The notes under the pieces were generated by a model. That model saw nothing but the letters and a program-made list of their open reading frames with translations. It did no database searches and was not told the DNA's origin. Shown piece after piece: positions 1 to 7,363 of a DNA stretch of 64,000 nucleotides. This DNA is from Pseudomonas californiensis (GTDB lineage: Bacteria > Pseudomonadota > Gammaproteobacteria > Pseudomonadales > Pseudomonadaceae), in NCBI RefSeq assembly GCF_021147775.1, contig NZ_JAGTPK010000008.1, forward strand, positions 1 to 64,000, read 5' to 3'. The translations under genes were made by a program, and so were the position numbers. Each line of letters begins with the position of its first letter. Position 1 is the stretch's first letter.

Positions 1-1
1 C

Positions 2-148
2 GGCCAAACACGACCGGCCAAGGAATGGGCGGTTATCCAAGGGATCAAGTGGCAGGCGCTGAGGATGCGGCGCTATCGAGGTATGAACTGGAGCGAGGCT
101 TTGGGCGAGGTGCGGCGCGGGCGTAAGCCGAGGCAACAGGGCAAGTGA
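2..148 (+). CDS. C-terminal end of a small phage-type protein (partial)
   Basis: This is an open frame running in from the left edge and ending at a TGA (146-148), so only the last 48 residues are visible. The end is very basic (RRGRKPRQQGK) and contains a W/K/R-rich block: WAVIQGIKWQALRMRR, then YRG and W-x2-AL. The same block recurs in the small protein at 4611-4862, so the two are probably paralogous phage proteins. The basic helix with regularly placed aromatics suggests DNA binding, but this is inference and I do not recognise the family. It lies 85 bp upstream of the large phage gene on the same strand. Confidence 0.5.
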   Translation, partial: GQTRPAKEWAVIQGIKWQALRMRRYRGMNWSEALGEVRRGRKPRQQGK

Positions 149-233
149 GATAACCCAGTTTCCGGTTGTGAAGCGGGTATCAGTCACAAACTCTCTAATT
201 GTGACTCACCCACCCAATTAGCCGGAGTACCCC

Positions 234-1907
234 ATGGCCACCAGCAGCAAAGACGATTACGACCCAATCCTGGCCGGCGATGTCGTCCAGGCGACCAAAG
301 CAAAACAGCGATCGTTCGATGCGACGAATACACCGGCTCAATATTTACCGAAGCCAGCCCAACTCGCACCGGCTACAGCGCCATCACCGGCTGGCCCGGT
401 CGGACGCGCTGCTCAGCAGTTGACCAGCCAGTCCACAACACAACCGGTAAGCTTGGCTGAAGCATTCCCTACAGGCGTTGGCGATGGGAGAAAAGCTATC
501 TACGCTGGCGTGGGTGCCAACGGTGAGGCGTCATTCAGTAGCTCTCCGTCCTCGCTGAACTCCATACAGACGAACTTCACTGCCCCCAATCAGCCGATAG
601 AACAGCGCCTTACCTCTCTTTCGCCGACCTTGGGCAACTCAGCATCTCAGCAACCAGCAAGCCCTGCCTACCCGGTCGCGCAACAACAGGCCAGGCTGTC
701 CGATGCTTGGCGCACGCCGGCGCAAGGCCCCGGGTTCGCCTCTCTCGGCTCGACCGCAAACGTAGGAGATGGGGTTGGCACGTTCAGCCAGTCCAATGCT
801 GGCGACTCGGCACTGGCAGCTACGCGCTTCCAGAGAGCGAATGACATCCGTGAAGCTGGGCGCGATAAGGATCGGCTAGACCTTGCCAATACCAGACTGG
901 TCAGGGACCAGAACTTCAATGTGGTCAGTGACAGCAGCCGGCGCCCGACCCTTGCTGATATGCGTTTTGATCAGCAGCGACAAGCCGAAACCCAAGGCAT
1001 GCAGGAGGCTGTTAAAAACGCCCAGGGACAGATCGACGATCGTCGTCAGGGCCAGACTGCCGATCAGCAGCTACGACAGTCTTCTCGTCTCGAAGATGCG
1101 TTCAACGCAGCAACGGCACCGAACGCCACAGAGGAACAGCGCAACGCCTACCGCGCCCTGAGCGACCCTCTGGGCACGGGATCAGCAAAGCTTCGCGCAC
1201 TCGAGGCAGACACGGCCGCCAAGAACGCGCGCGCGCAAAAAGATATCGCACTGGCTGGCCGGGCCGAGCGCAACACTCGCGGACTTCCATCTGCCCTGCA
1301 GAAGCTCGAAGACGGTGACATTGAGGCGGTAGGCGTCACAAAAACCATGAACGGAGCATTGGAAAAAATCAGCTCCCAAATCAGCGATGGCACTCTCAAG
1401 CTCGGGCTGTTGGACAACATCGCCAGCGCTGCGCGCAATGCTGTAGGCGGCAGCGACGACGTGAGCGCCAACTATTCGTCCATGCTGTCGACAATGGAAA
1501 AACTGCGAAACGAGAGCCTGCGCCTCAACAAAGGTACGCAGACTGAGGGTGACGCTGATCGAGCCTGGAATGAATTGTTTACCAACATCCGAGACCCGAA
1601 GATCGTCCAGCAGCGCATCAAGGAAATCAACGGCTACAACAATCAGGCATCCGCTCTTAGGGGAGCAACAATCAACAACCGCCGGGCAAATCAGGGATTA
1701 GATCCCTTGGATGTCAACGGTCTGCTTGATGGTGCCTTACAAGCAGGATCACCATCCGGAGCGCAAGCGCAGCCACAGCAGCGGGCTGCCAGCCCTTCAC
1801 CCGCACAAGGTGCCGTTTACACCATTACCACTGACGATCAATACGCCCGCCTGCCCTCTGGGGCAGATTACATTGACCCGCAGGGCAACTATCGGAGAAA
1901 ACCATAA
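234..1907 (+). CDS. Phage structural/ejection-type protein, 557 aa
   Basis: The start ATG is preceded by GGAG about 8 bases upstream. The protein is Q/A/S-rich and low in complexity over its first 180 residues, then becomes charged and probably helical (about 190-480, many R, D, Q and E). It has no signal peptide or membrane segments. This composition, and its position directly ahead of a second large protein with a glycine-rich hydrophobic region, is typical of the internal head or DNA-ejection proteins of podovirus-like prophages. That is inferred from composition and context, as no catalytic motif is visible. Its stop overlaps the next start (TAATG), so the two are translationally coupled. 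Confidence 0.6.
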   Translation: MATSSKDDYDPILAGDVVQATKAKQRSFDATNTPAQYLPKPAQLAPATAPSPAGPVGRAAQQLTSQSTTQPVSLAEAFPTGVGDGRKAIYAGVGANGEASFSSSPSSLNSIQTNFTAPNQPIEQRLTSLSPTLGNSASQQPASPAYPVAQQQARLSDAWRTPAQGPGFASLGSTANVGDGVGTFSQSNAGDSALAATRFQRANDIREAGRDKDRLDLANTRLVRDQNFNVVSDSSRRPTLADMRFDQQRQAETQGMQEAVKNAQGQIDDRRQGQTADQQLRQSSRLEDAFNAATAPNATEEQRNAYRALSDPLGTGSAKLRALEADTAAKNARAQKDIALAGRAERNTRGLPSALQKLEDGDIEAVGVTKTMNGALEKISSQISDGTLKLGLLDNIASAARNAVGGSDDVSANYSSMLSTMEKLRNESLRLNKGTQTEGDADRAWNELFTNIRDPKIVQQRIKEINGYNNQASALRGATINNRRANQGLDPLDVNGLLDGALQAGSPSGAQAQPQQRAASPSPAQGAVYTITTDDQYARLPSGADYIDPQGNYRRKP

Positions 1908-4165
1908 TGGCCGCCTGGGACAACGACCCAATCATCAATCCTGCACCGGAGCGGCAGAATCAGAATGGCATGCAGCCTGACGGACAGAGCGCTCCGATAT
2001 CGCAAGCCAGCCAAGGGTTCGCCTGGGAGAGTGATCCCATCATCACCCCAGCTGGCCAGCGTTCACAAGGCCCTGCCCTGCCCACTACTTCAGCGTCTCA
2101 GCCGGACAAGCCCTGGTATGACGGTGCATTCAGTGACACCAAGGAAAAGGTGGGTGTTGGCACGGCAGCCATTCGAGGCGCGGGCGACGGCATCACATTC
2201 GGCTTCCAAGACGAAATCCTCGCAGGACTGGACGCTGCAGTGCAGCCGCTGATCTCCACGCCAGAGAACGGTTCTTCTGCTGATACCTGGCGCCAGCGTT
2301 ACGACGAGAACGTGGCCAACCAGCGTGCCCAGCTGAAAATCGGACAAGAGCAGCATCCTGTGACGTCGACCGTCGGCGCAGTGGTCGGTGGTATTGCGCC
2401 GGCTATTGCGTCTGGCGGGATGTCACTCGGCGCCTCTGCGACCGCAGCGGCGGCGCGGCAGACAACCGGGCGCGCGATGGTGCAAGGTGCTGGCTTCGGG
2501 GCAGCTTATGGCGGCGCCTACGGACTAGGATCTGCCGAGGGCGATCTCGGAGACCGGGTTCCGGGTGCGCTTCAAGGTGCTGCGCTGGGCGCCGTCGTAG
2601 GCGGCGCAGTGCCTGGTGTTATTGGCGCCGCGAAGGGCGTAAGAAACGCGCTGGTCAGCCCCGAGGTGAGAGCACAATCGCAACTCAACCGCGCTTTGGA
2701 ACGAGACAACTTGACCCCGGGCCAATTTCGTACCCAATACGATGAAATAGCGACTCAGCAGCCTGGCACCGCAATTCCGGCAGATGCAGGTGGGGAGAAC
2801 GTAAAAGGGCTGGTTGAGCGATTAGCCAACACGCCAGGCCAAGCAAGAACGACCGTGGTTGACACGGTATACGGGCGCCAAGCGGGACAAGGCGGCCGGA
2901 TCGAGTCAGCCCTACAACAGCTGACGGGTACCAACAAATCAGCGTATCAAGCTACTGAGGACGTAATAAAAGAGCGCGCCGCAACAGCTGCTCCGCTATA
3001 CGCCGCAGCTCATGCGGAAGACGTGCCTTGGAGCCCTGCTCTCGAAAGTTTGATGAGCCGCCCGGCCATGCAGACTGCCTACCGTGCCGCCGAGATTAAA
3101 GCTGCCAACCAAGGCCGTCAGTTCGACGGCAGCTTTGCCCAGATCGCGGATGACGGAACAGTCACGGCCAAGCGCGTGCCAAAAACCGGGGATCTGGACA
3201 TTATCAAGCAGAACCTGGATGACCAGATTGAGACCTTGCTGGGCTCCAATCAGCGCTCAAAGGCTCGCGACATCATCACGATCAAAAACGAGCTGCTATC
3301 GATCATGGATGCCAGCGCACCAACCTATGCCAAAGCTCGAGCCTCATTCGCAGGGCATACCGAATACGCAAAGGCCATAGACAACGGCAAAACCCTTCTC
3401 AATTCCGGCAAAAACGCTGAGCAATGGTCCGCTGAGTTTTCACGACTCAATCCATCAGAACAAGAAGCGACCCGCATCGGTGTCGTATCAGCCATTGCCG
3501 ATAAGATCAGGAACACACGAGGAGCACTTCCGGACTTGGCTGGATTTTTGAGAACGCCTGAGGGGCGGAGCAAGATCGCTGCTGTTCTGCCGGATGATGC
3601 CGCCCGCAAGCAGTGGACGCAGACCTTGGATCATGAGCTGGACGTGTCAGGTCTTACCCGAAGAGCGACCGGGGGCAGCGCAACAGCCAGGCGAGTGGCG
3701 GAGCAGGACGATGCTAGCGGATTGATTGAAGACCTTGCAGTTGCGGCTCTTTCCCCCGGAGCTTCAACTGCTGGGTTCTTGCACACCATTTTGCGCACCC
3801 TTCCACGCAAGGCCGGCGCAAAACTCAACGAACGCTCAAACCGCATATTGGCCAACGCTTTGACCTCTAAGGATGGGCTGGACAAGCTAAACGGCGTGCT
3901 GCCGCGAGCAATGGTAGGCGGTACTGCACCAGCGGCCGCGAGCATTGCGGCAGGCCAGTACGGATCAGCAACGGCCCAGAAGCGGAATGTTCCTGCTGAG
4001 CGCCGCGCCCAGAGGCGCCAAATCGAAATCCAAGCCGCAACTACGGGCTACTACCAGACGAGAATAGCGGCGAACGCTGCGATCCGTGAGGCCGACTTAC
4101 GCGACGGCTACGAGGCTTATCAGCCAGAAGGCTCGAAAGCCTGGGTAGTGCGAGCAAAGGACTGA
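1907..4165 (+). CDS. Phage DNA-ejection (gp16-like) protein, 752 aa
   Basis: The N-terminus carries two copies of a short motif (AAWDNDPIINPA and FAWESDPIITPA). Residues about 150-250 are rich in glycine and alanine, with stretches able to insert in membranes (SAVVGGIAPAIASGG-like and GAALGAVVGGAVPGV). A long charged helical region follows, and the C-terminus is basic. Large virion proteins with such a segment are injected with phage DNA in P22-like phages; the role here is inferred from this architecture and from the partner gene upstream. Codon usage and length look intact. No lysozyme or transglycosylase motif is evident. Confidence 0.6.
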   Translation: MAAWDNDPIINPAPERQNQNGMQPDGQSAPISQASQGFAWESDPIITPAGQRSQGPALPTTSASQPDKPWYDGAFSDTKEKVGVGTAAIRGAGDGITFGFQDEILAGLDAAVQPLISTPENGSSADTWRQRYDENVANQRAQLKIGQEQHPVTSTVGAVVGGIAPAIASGGMSLGASATAAAARQTTGRAMVQGAGFGAAYGGAYGLGSAEGDLGDRVPGALQGAALGAVVGGAVPGVIGAAKGVRNALVSPEVRAQSQLNRALERDNLTPGQFRTQYDEIATQQPGTAIPADAGGENVKGLVERLANTPGQARTTVVDTVYGRQAGQGGRIESALQQLTGTNKSAYQATEDVIKERAATAAPLYAAAHAEDVPWSPALESLMSRPAMQTAYRAAEIKAANQGRQFDGSFAQIADDGTVTAKRVPKTGDLDIIKQNLDDQIETLLGSNQRSKARDIITIKNELLSIMDASAPTYAKARASFAGHTEYAKAIDNGKTLLNSGKNAEQWSAEFSRLNPSEQEATRIGVVSAIADKIRNTRGALPDLAGFLRTPEGRSKIAAVLPDDAARKQWTQTLDHELDVSGLTRRATGGSATARRVAEQDDASGLIEDLAVAALSPGASTAGFLHTILRTLPRKAGAKLNERSNRILANALTSKDGLDKLNGVLPRAMVGGTAPAAASIAAGQYGSATAQKRNVPAERRAQRRQIEIQAATTGYYQTRIAANAAIREADLRDGYEAYQPEGSKAWVVRAKD

Positions 4166-4223
4166 GAAGAGTTGAAATCTGCGCAACGAACACGCAGAAC
4201 CATCGGGCACAAAGGAGATAACC

Positions 4224-4538
4224 ATGAGCCAAAATGAAATGAGCGACGACCAGATCACCCGAATTGCCAAGCGTGTAATCGAGATGCTGGCTGAGCAGCA
4301 AGCTACCCAAGCCCGAGTAGACAAGGCGCTCAATGATGAATATGCCTCAGCTCTCAATGGCGTCTACGCCCGTTACCCGTTTCTTGACCCGCACCATGTT
4401 GACGCCAGGCCAGTCGTGATTGAGGAAGCGCTAGCGATGACTAATCGCATGATCGAGGCTGGTACGCGGAACGTCGATGCGATGCTCGCGGCCGTTGCCC
4501 AGATTGCACCCAAGTATGACGCCTTGCCTTTGCATTAA
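4224..4538 (+). CDS. Small phage-associated protein, 104 aa
   Basis: A strong AAAGGAGAT ribosome binding site lies 5-8 bases before the ATG. The protein is acidic, soluble and helical (SDDQITRIAKRVIEMLAEQQ at the N-terminus), with no membrane segment. I do not recognise the family. It follows the ejection protein by 58 bp on the same strand and is probably the last gene of that late operon. After its stop lies a short imperfect inverted repeat (TAGCC...GGCTA, about 4545-4562) without a T-run, so a terminator is not certain. Confidence 0.6.
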   Translation: MSQNEMSDDQITRIAKRVIEMLAEQQATQARVDKALNDEYASALNGVYARYPFLDPHHVDARPVVIEEALAMTNRMIEAGTRNVDAMLAAVAQIAPKYDALPLH

Positions 4539-4610
4539 AGGGGATAGCCTACCGGTCGGCTACCAGTCACATAAATTCGCGCCATCTGGACTTACTTAGG
4601 ATGGCCGAGC

Positions 4611-4862
4611 ATGCAACTGGTGACCGTTGGCAATGCAGCAATTTCACTTCCACGCATGCCTATCCGCACAACGGTTTGTGCCGGGGCGACGCTGGTCACG
4701 CTCGGTACTGAGACCATGCCTGCAATGCTTTGGGCGGCAATGCGCGGCCTCAAATGGCAGACCGTGAAGATGCGTCGTCTGCGGGGTGATACCTGGCAGA
4801 AAGCGCTTGAGCCCAAGCTCCGAAAAACCACATTCATGAGCCGCTGGCGCCTAAACGGATAG
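4611..4862 (+). CDS. Small basic phage protein, 83 aa
   Basis: The ATG is preceded by AGGATGG at good spacing. Residues about 43-75 hold WAAMRGLKWQTVKMRR, then LRG and W-x2-AL. This matches the block in the partial gene at 2-148 at nearly every aromatic and basic position, so the two are probable paralogues flanking the ejection genes. The pattern (G-x-K-W-Q-x3-M-R-R-x-R-G) resembles small DNA-binding phage proteins, but the role is inference. The end overlaps by 29 bp the possible minus-strand gene at 4834-5079. Confidence 0.55.
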   Translation: MQLVTVGNAAISLPRMPIRTTVCAGATLVTLGTETMPAMLWAAMRGLKWQTVKMRRLRGDTWQKALEPKLRKTTFMSRWRLNG

Positions 4863-5079
4863 GCATGATTTCGAGCAATTCTCGGCGCATAGATTTCACG
4901 CACTCAGCATTGCAGGCGGCGCGCTCAGAAGAATGAGACACATCGGGCTTGTCGCTCACAAGACGAGCCAGCAGGTACGCAGCTGGCTGGTACGCAGACA
5001 GGTACGCACGTTCACGGGGTTGCGTATGGAGCACTTCCCATCCTCTGCGGATAGCTGCAATTTCAACACATCGTGGCAT
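4834..5079 (-). CDS. Possible small hypothetical protein, 81 aa
   Basis: This minus-strand open frame has balanced composition (R, A, E, L-rich C-terminal half; ends MPIRLGASGS) and could be a real phage gene. Against it, the ribosome binding site is weak (GAGTGG) and the frame runs through the first direct-repeat array at 4974-5008, which it would translate as AYL/AYQ/AYL. A perfect 8-bp-arm inverted repeat (5083-5100) lies immediately before its start and could act as an operator. I do not recognise the product. Confidence 0.3.
   Translation of the reverse strand: MPRCVEIAAIRRGWEVLHTQPRERAYLSAYQPAAYLLARLVSDKPDVSHSSERAACNAECVKSMRRELLEIMPIRLGASGS
4974..5008. repeat. Direct-repeat array 1: GGTACGCA x3
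   Basis: Three identical copies of GGTACGCA start at 4974, 4989 and 5001, that is, at offsets 0, +15 and +27 (spacers of 7 and 4 bases). Two further arrays with a different core but the same spacing follow at 5170 and 5448. Arm-type binding sites of a tyrosine integrase or excisionase, or replication iterons, are possible roles, favoured by the nearby excisionase-like gene and att-like sequence. The function is inferred. Confidence 0.75.
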
Positions 5080-5082
5080 TCA

Positions 5083-5100
5083 TACCACTCTGGAGTGGTA
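5083..5100. repeat. Perfect inverted repeat (8-bp arms)
   Basis: TACCACTC and GAGTGGTA are separated by 2 bases. This is operator-sized dyad symmetry in a gene-poor stretch between repeat arrays 1 and 2. Immediately to the right, GGTACCGA (5097) and GGTACTGC (5112) are 15 bases apart and may be a decayed fourth array. Binding by a phage repressor or excisionase is a guess. Confidence 0.55.
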
Positions 5101-5169
5101 CCGAGAAAATCGGTACTGCTCTGGTGCTCATGCGCGATCAAGCGCTGCAGGGCGTGCACGCCCAACCGA

Positions 5170-5204
5170 GGTATCCATCGCGGTGGTATCCATGTCGGTA
5201 TCCA
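5170..5204. repeat. Direct-repeat array 2: GGTATCCA x3
   Basis: Copies start at 5170, 5185 and 5197 (offsets 0, +15, +27), the same geometry as array 1 but with the core ATC in place of ACG. The array is 196 bases from array 1, not a multiple of three, so a single reading frame does not explain both. Confidence 0.75.
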
Positions 5205-5447
5205 CGAATTTGGAAACACGACTAAATTTTGCTACTAGAGGATTGCTGGCGGCTGTACGAACGCGAGCTAACATCCGGTTAACAGTGTTGACGCCCCTGT
5301 GCGGGAGATGGGTGGTGTGCCTAGGCCGATCATTGTTACGCTCAAGGTTACGCATCTGCGATGCTTGAACAGACTGGTGTAACAGGCATTGCAGTGGATA
5401 ACGCGGGGTTGGCAACATCAAGTTGTAGGCGTATGCCTGCTGAGCCT

Positions 5448-5482
5448 GGTTTCCAAAAGCGAGGTTTCCACAAAGGTTTCCA
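5448..5482. repeat. Direct-repeat array 3: GGTTTCCA x3
   Basis: Copies start at 5448, 5463 and 5475 (offsets 0, +15, +27), again the same geometry, with core TTC. It lies 150 bp upstream of the excisionase-like gene. The rest of the interval 4863-5633 shows no convincing gene on either strand. Confidence 0.75.
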
Positions 5483-5633
5483 CAGAATTGCCTGGCAACC
5501 CTGCTGAGCGGCTTTACGGAAAAGCCAAATTGGAACGAACTACCCGGATTCTGGGTAGTTTTGGAAATGCTATTTTCGTAGCAGTTCGGACAGGCTCTGC
5601 CAGGACCGTATGCTTTAAAAGGGGGGTTGGCCC

Positions 5634-5981
5634 ATGCGAAGCAACAAGACGCTTACATCGCTGCTTCAGCAGCTCGTCGAAAAGCAGGACGCAGTGTCTA
5701 AAGCGGTCGAGGATATATCTGCGTGGGCTGCCGAACAGCAGAGCTCAACAAGAACCCCATCTGCCAGGCCGGGGGCGAAAGAGCGAACTTCAGAAATATT
5801 CGCGGGAGCATGGTTTCGGCAGGAGCTCCTGCCAGCAGTCTTTGGAATCACAACCGAAGCGGCGCGCAAATACCGATCAAACGGTTTGTGGCTGGAGGGC
5901 AAGCACTGGCGCAAAGATCCGGCGAACCGTGTCGTATACAGTCGTCAGGCTATCGAAGCGTGGATGGCTGGCGAACTTTAA
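5634..5981 (+). CDS. Excisionase-like phage DNA-binding protein, 115 aa
   Basis: The ATG follows a G-rich ribosome binding site (AAAAGGGGGG). The N-terminal third is a helical segment (LLQQLVEKQDAVSKAVEDI). The C-terminal half resembles small phage excisionases: a winged-helix-like block with ITTEAARKYRSNGLWLEGKH, WRKDPANRVVYSR and an end in AIEAWMAGEL. Such proteins bind arm sites and steer integrase towards excision. It sits between three direct-repeat arrays and an att-like sequence, which fits. No integrase gene is visible between it and the att-like site. Confidence 0.65.
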   Translation: MRSNKTLTSLLQQLVEKQDAVSKAVEDISAWAAEQQSSTRTPSARPGAKERTSEIFAGAWFRQELLPAVFGITTEAARKYRSNGLWLEGKHWRKDPANRVVYSRQAIEAWMAGEL

Positions 5982-6250
5982 TCATTTAAGGGCGGCTCAA
6001 CAACACAAAGCGAAAATGTTGCGCTCGAAGCCGTGGGGTCGTGACACGCCTTCCAGCACTTCCTCGGGCAGGGCCAGCGGCGCGACGACCGTTCGTCAGG
6101 TGCGATGGAGTATGAGCAGCCTCGTTTACGAAGACATAATTGGCTTGGCAGATGGGGTGGCTTTTGAAAAAGTGAGTAGTTTTGTGAGTAGATGAAAAAC
6201 CAAACAACGAACAAGCCCTTATAGATAAAGGCTTACAGCCATGTTTTCTA
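5982..6250. other. Gene-free interval before the att-like site
   Basis: I see no convincing gene. Plus-strand frames are open but lack ribosome binding sites. A GTGAGTAG pair separated by TTTT (about 6172-6191) and an imperfect hairpin (AAGCCCTTAT...ATAAAGGCTT, about 6214-6235) are the only structures noted. The space is too short for a tyrosine integrase. Confidence 0.4.
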
Positions 6251-6267
6251 GTCCCCCTCGGGCACCA
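6251..6267 (+). other. Probable attachment site (tRNA 3'-end-like, CCA-terminated)
   Basis: GTCCCCCTCGGGCACCA looks like the T-arm/acceptor 3' end of a tRNA including the encoded CCA, and is directly followed by a terminator as tRNA genes often are. The bases upstream (GTTTTCTA) do not complete a T-arm and no full tRNA is present, so this looks like the 3'-end duplication left by integration into a tRNA gene. In P. syringae the exchangeable effector locus is known to border a tRNA-Leu gene. The intact tRNA would lie to the left, outside the window. Confidence 0.5.
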
Positions 6268-6272
6268 AAATT

Positions 6273-6305
6273 AAAAAAGACCTTGAACTTCAAGGTCTTT
6301 TTTTT
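6273..6305 (+). terminator. Rho-independent terminator
   Basis: A perfect inverted repeat GACCTTGAA-C-TTCAAGGTC is flanked by six A's and followed by eight T's. The A/T flanks extend the stem and allow function on both strands. It lies just after the tRNA-3'-end-like sequence. Confidence 0.85.
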
Positions 6306-6397
6306 CGTCTGACGTAAAGTTGGCGTAATGCCCGGAGTTAAATTTTCAGGATCGCTCCCAGCGCCGCGTGCATCGTCGGGCGGAATTGGGTCAAGTC

Positions 6398-6736
6398 TTA
6401 CTCTGGCAAAGCACCAAATCGCCAGATGGAGCTGTTCCCGCTGGTGACGATGCTATCAAGCAAGCGTCGCAGTCCCTGCGCTTCTACTGAGCCCCTTGCC
6501 ACGTGCTCACTGATCGCTAGGTATTCACGTCCTCCTGCCCCATTACGGTAAAGCACCCAGTCGTCAGAAGCTTCGCTGACCCGTCGAGAAAACCTGGGTA
6601 TTTTCTCTTGAAGGGCAGATTTGTAATCACTGTCCCCAGCTATAACCGCAAGATGATCAATGGTCGAGTCCAAAGGCTGCATGAACGACTGACCATTAGA
6701 AGCCGCGAGGTGGGTCGCCGCCCATTCGTCCTTCAT
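6398..6736 (-). CDS. Hypothetical protein, about 112 aa
   Basis: This minus-strand frame has natural composition and ends in SGNSSIWRFGALPE. I use the ATG at 6736 (MKDEW), although no clear ribosome binding site precedes it; the frame extends to a TTG at 6763, and an internal ATG (MQPLDS) is a third option. There is no signal peptide or membrane segment. I do not recognise the family. It lies in the exchangeable effector locus between the phage end and an autotransporter fragment, so it may be mobile or decaying. Confidence 0.4.
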   Translation of the reverse strand: MKDEWAATHLAASNGQSFMQPLDSTIDHLAVIAGDSDYKSALQEKIPRFSRRVSEASDDWVLYRNGAGGREYLAISEHVARGSVEAQGLRRLLDSIVTSGNSSIWRFGALPE

Positions 6737-6849
6737 GCAGTGAAAATGCCCATAGCACGTCAATTATCCATCTGGCCCAAAGTCAACCGGGTTCCGGGTA
6801 GTTGGCCTGCCATCTTCGATAGCGTCGATTGCTCGCCTCAACCGGGTGA

Positions 6850-7218
6850 AATCGTTGCAACCCAGGCTCAACCCTGCAAAGCAGTCTGACTTGCCAGACC
6901 CTTCATCACTTTTCAACCCTGGGCGTTCGGGCGGCCAACCGTTTCAACCTCACCGACACGCAGAAGCTGGACGTGTCGGCTACGCTGGGCTGGCGACATA
7001 ACCTGAGCGATACGTCGTCCGACCAGCACTTGTCGTTCGCCAAAGCGGTGAACACGTTCGCCGTGCAGAGTGTATCGATGGATCGCGATGCAGCCGTCGT
7101 CGGTGCGCGTGCAAGCCTGGCACTGGGCGGGGATGCGCGGCTCATGGACTACAGCGGTTCGCTGGGCTCGCGTAGCAAGACCCACGGTGTGGGCCTGTCG
7201 CTGGATTGGCAATTCTGA
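6850..7218 (+). pseudogene. Autotransporter beta-barrel C-terminal remnant
   Basis: The frame opens after a stop at 6847-6849 with no credible start. From about 6913 it encodes beta-barrel strands of alternating residues (FSTLGVRAANRFNL, KLDVSATLGWRHNL) and ends in GVGLSLDWQF. A terminal aromatic after alternating hydrophobics is the standard C-terminal signature of outer-membrane autotransporters recognised by the Bam machinery. Only about 100 of the usual 270 or more barrel residues remain, and the passenger domain is missing. It is a truncated relic upstream of the effector hopB1, consistent with rearrangement at the island edge. Confidence 0.7.
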
Positions 7219-7238
7219 GAAAAGCGAGCATTGCATTC

Positions 7239-7271
7239 AGAGGGGACGAGCAAACACTTGCTCGCCCCTCT
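7239..7271 (+). terminator. Possible hairpin terminator
   Basis: AGAGGGG-A-CGAGCAA and TTGCTCG-CCCCTCT form a 14-bp stem with one bulge and loop ACAC, between the autotransporter relic and the end of hopB1 (convergent). There is no T-run, so termination on either strand is uncertain. Confidence 0.4.
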
Positions 7272-7363
7272 GTCGCCCACGCGCTGGCATTACTCACCGA
7301 AGCTGACAAAGCGACTCCGTTCAGTCCTGTCACAGTGCACGGGAACCGCCAAGAGAAGCTCAA

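Noticed and set aside
4949..5368. Plus-strand open frame of 139 codons through the repeat arrays
   Set aside because: Arginine- and serine-rich with no ribosome binding site; it does not extend to array 3, and arrays 1 and 2 lie in different frames.
4974..5482. CRISPR array
   Set aside because: Repeat units are only 8 bp with 4- and 7-bp gaps and no cas genes nearby.
6781..6800. GGTTCC near 6790 as part of an hrp box for the 6398-6736 gene
   Set aside because: No TNNGTGG partner at 15 or 16 bases on the left, so the -10 element is missing.
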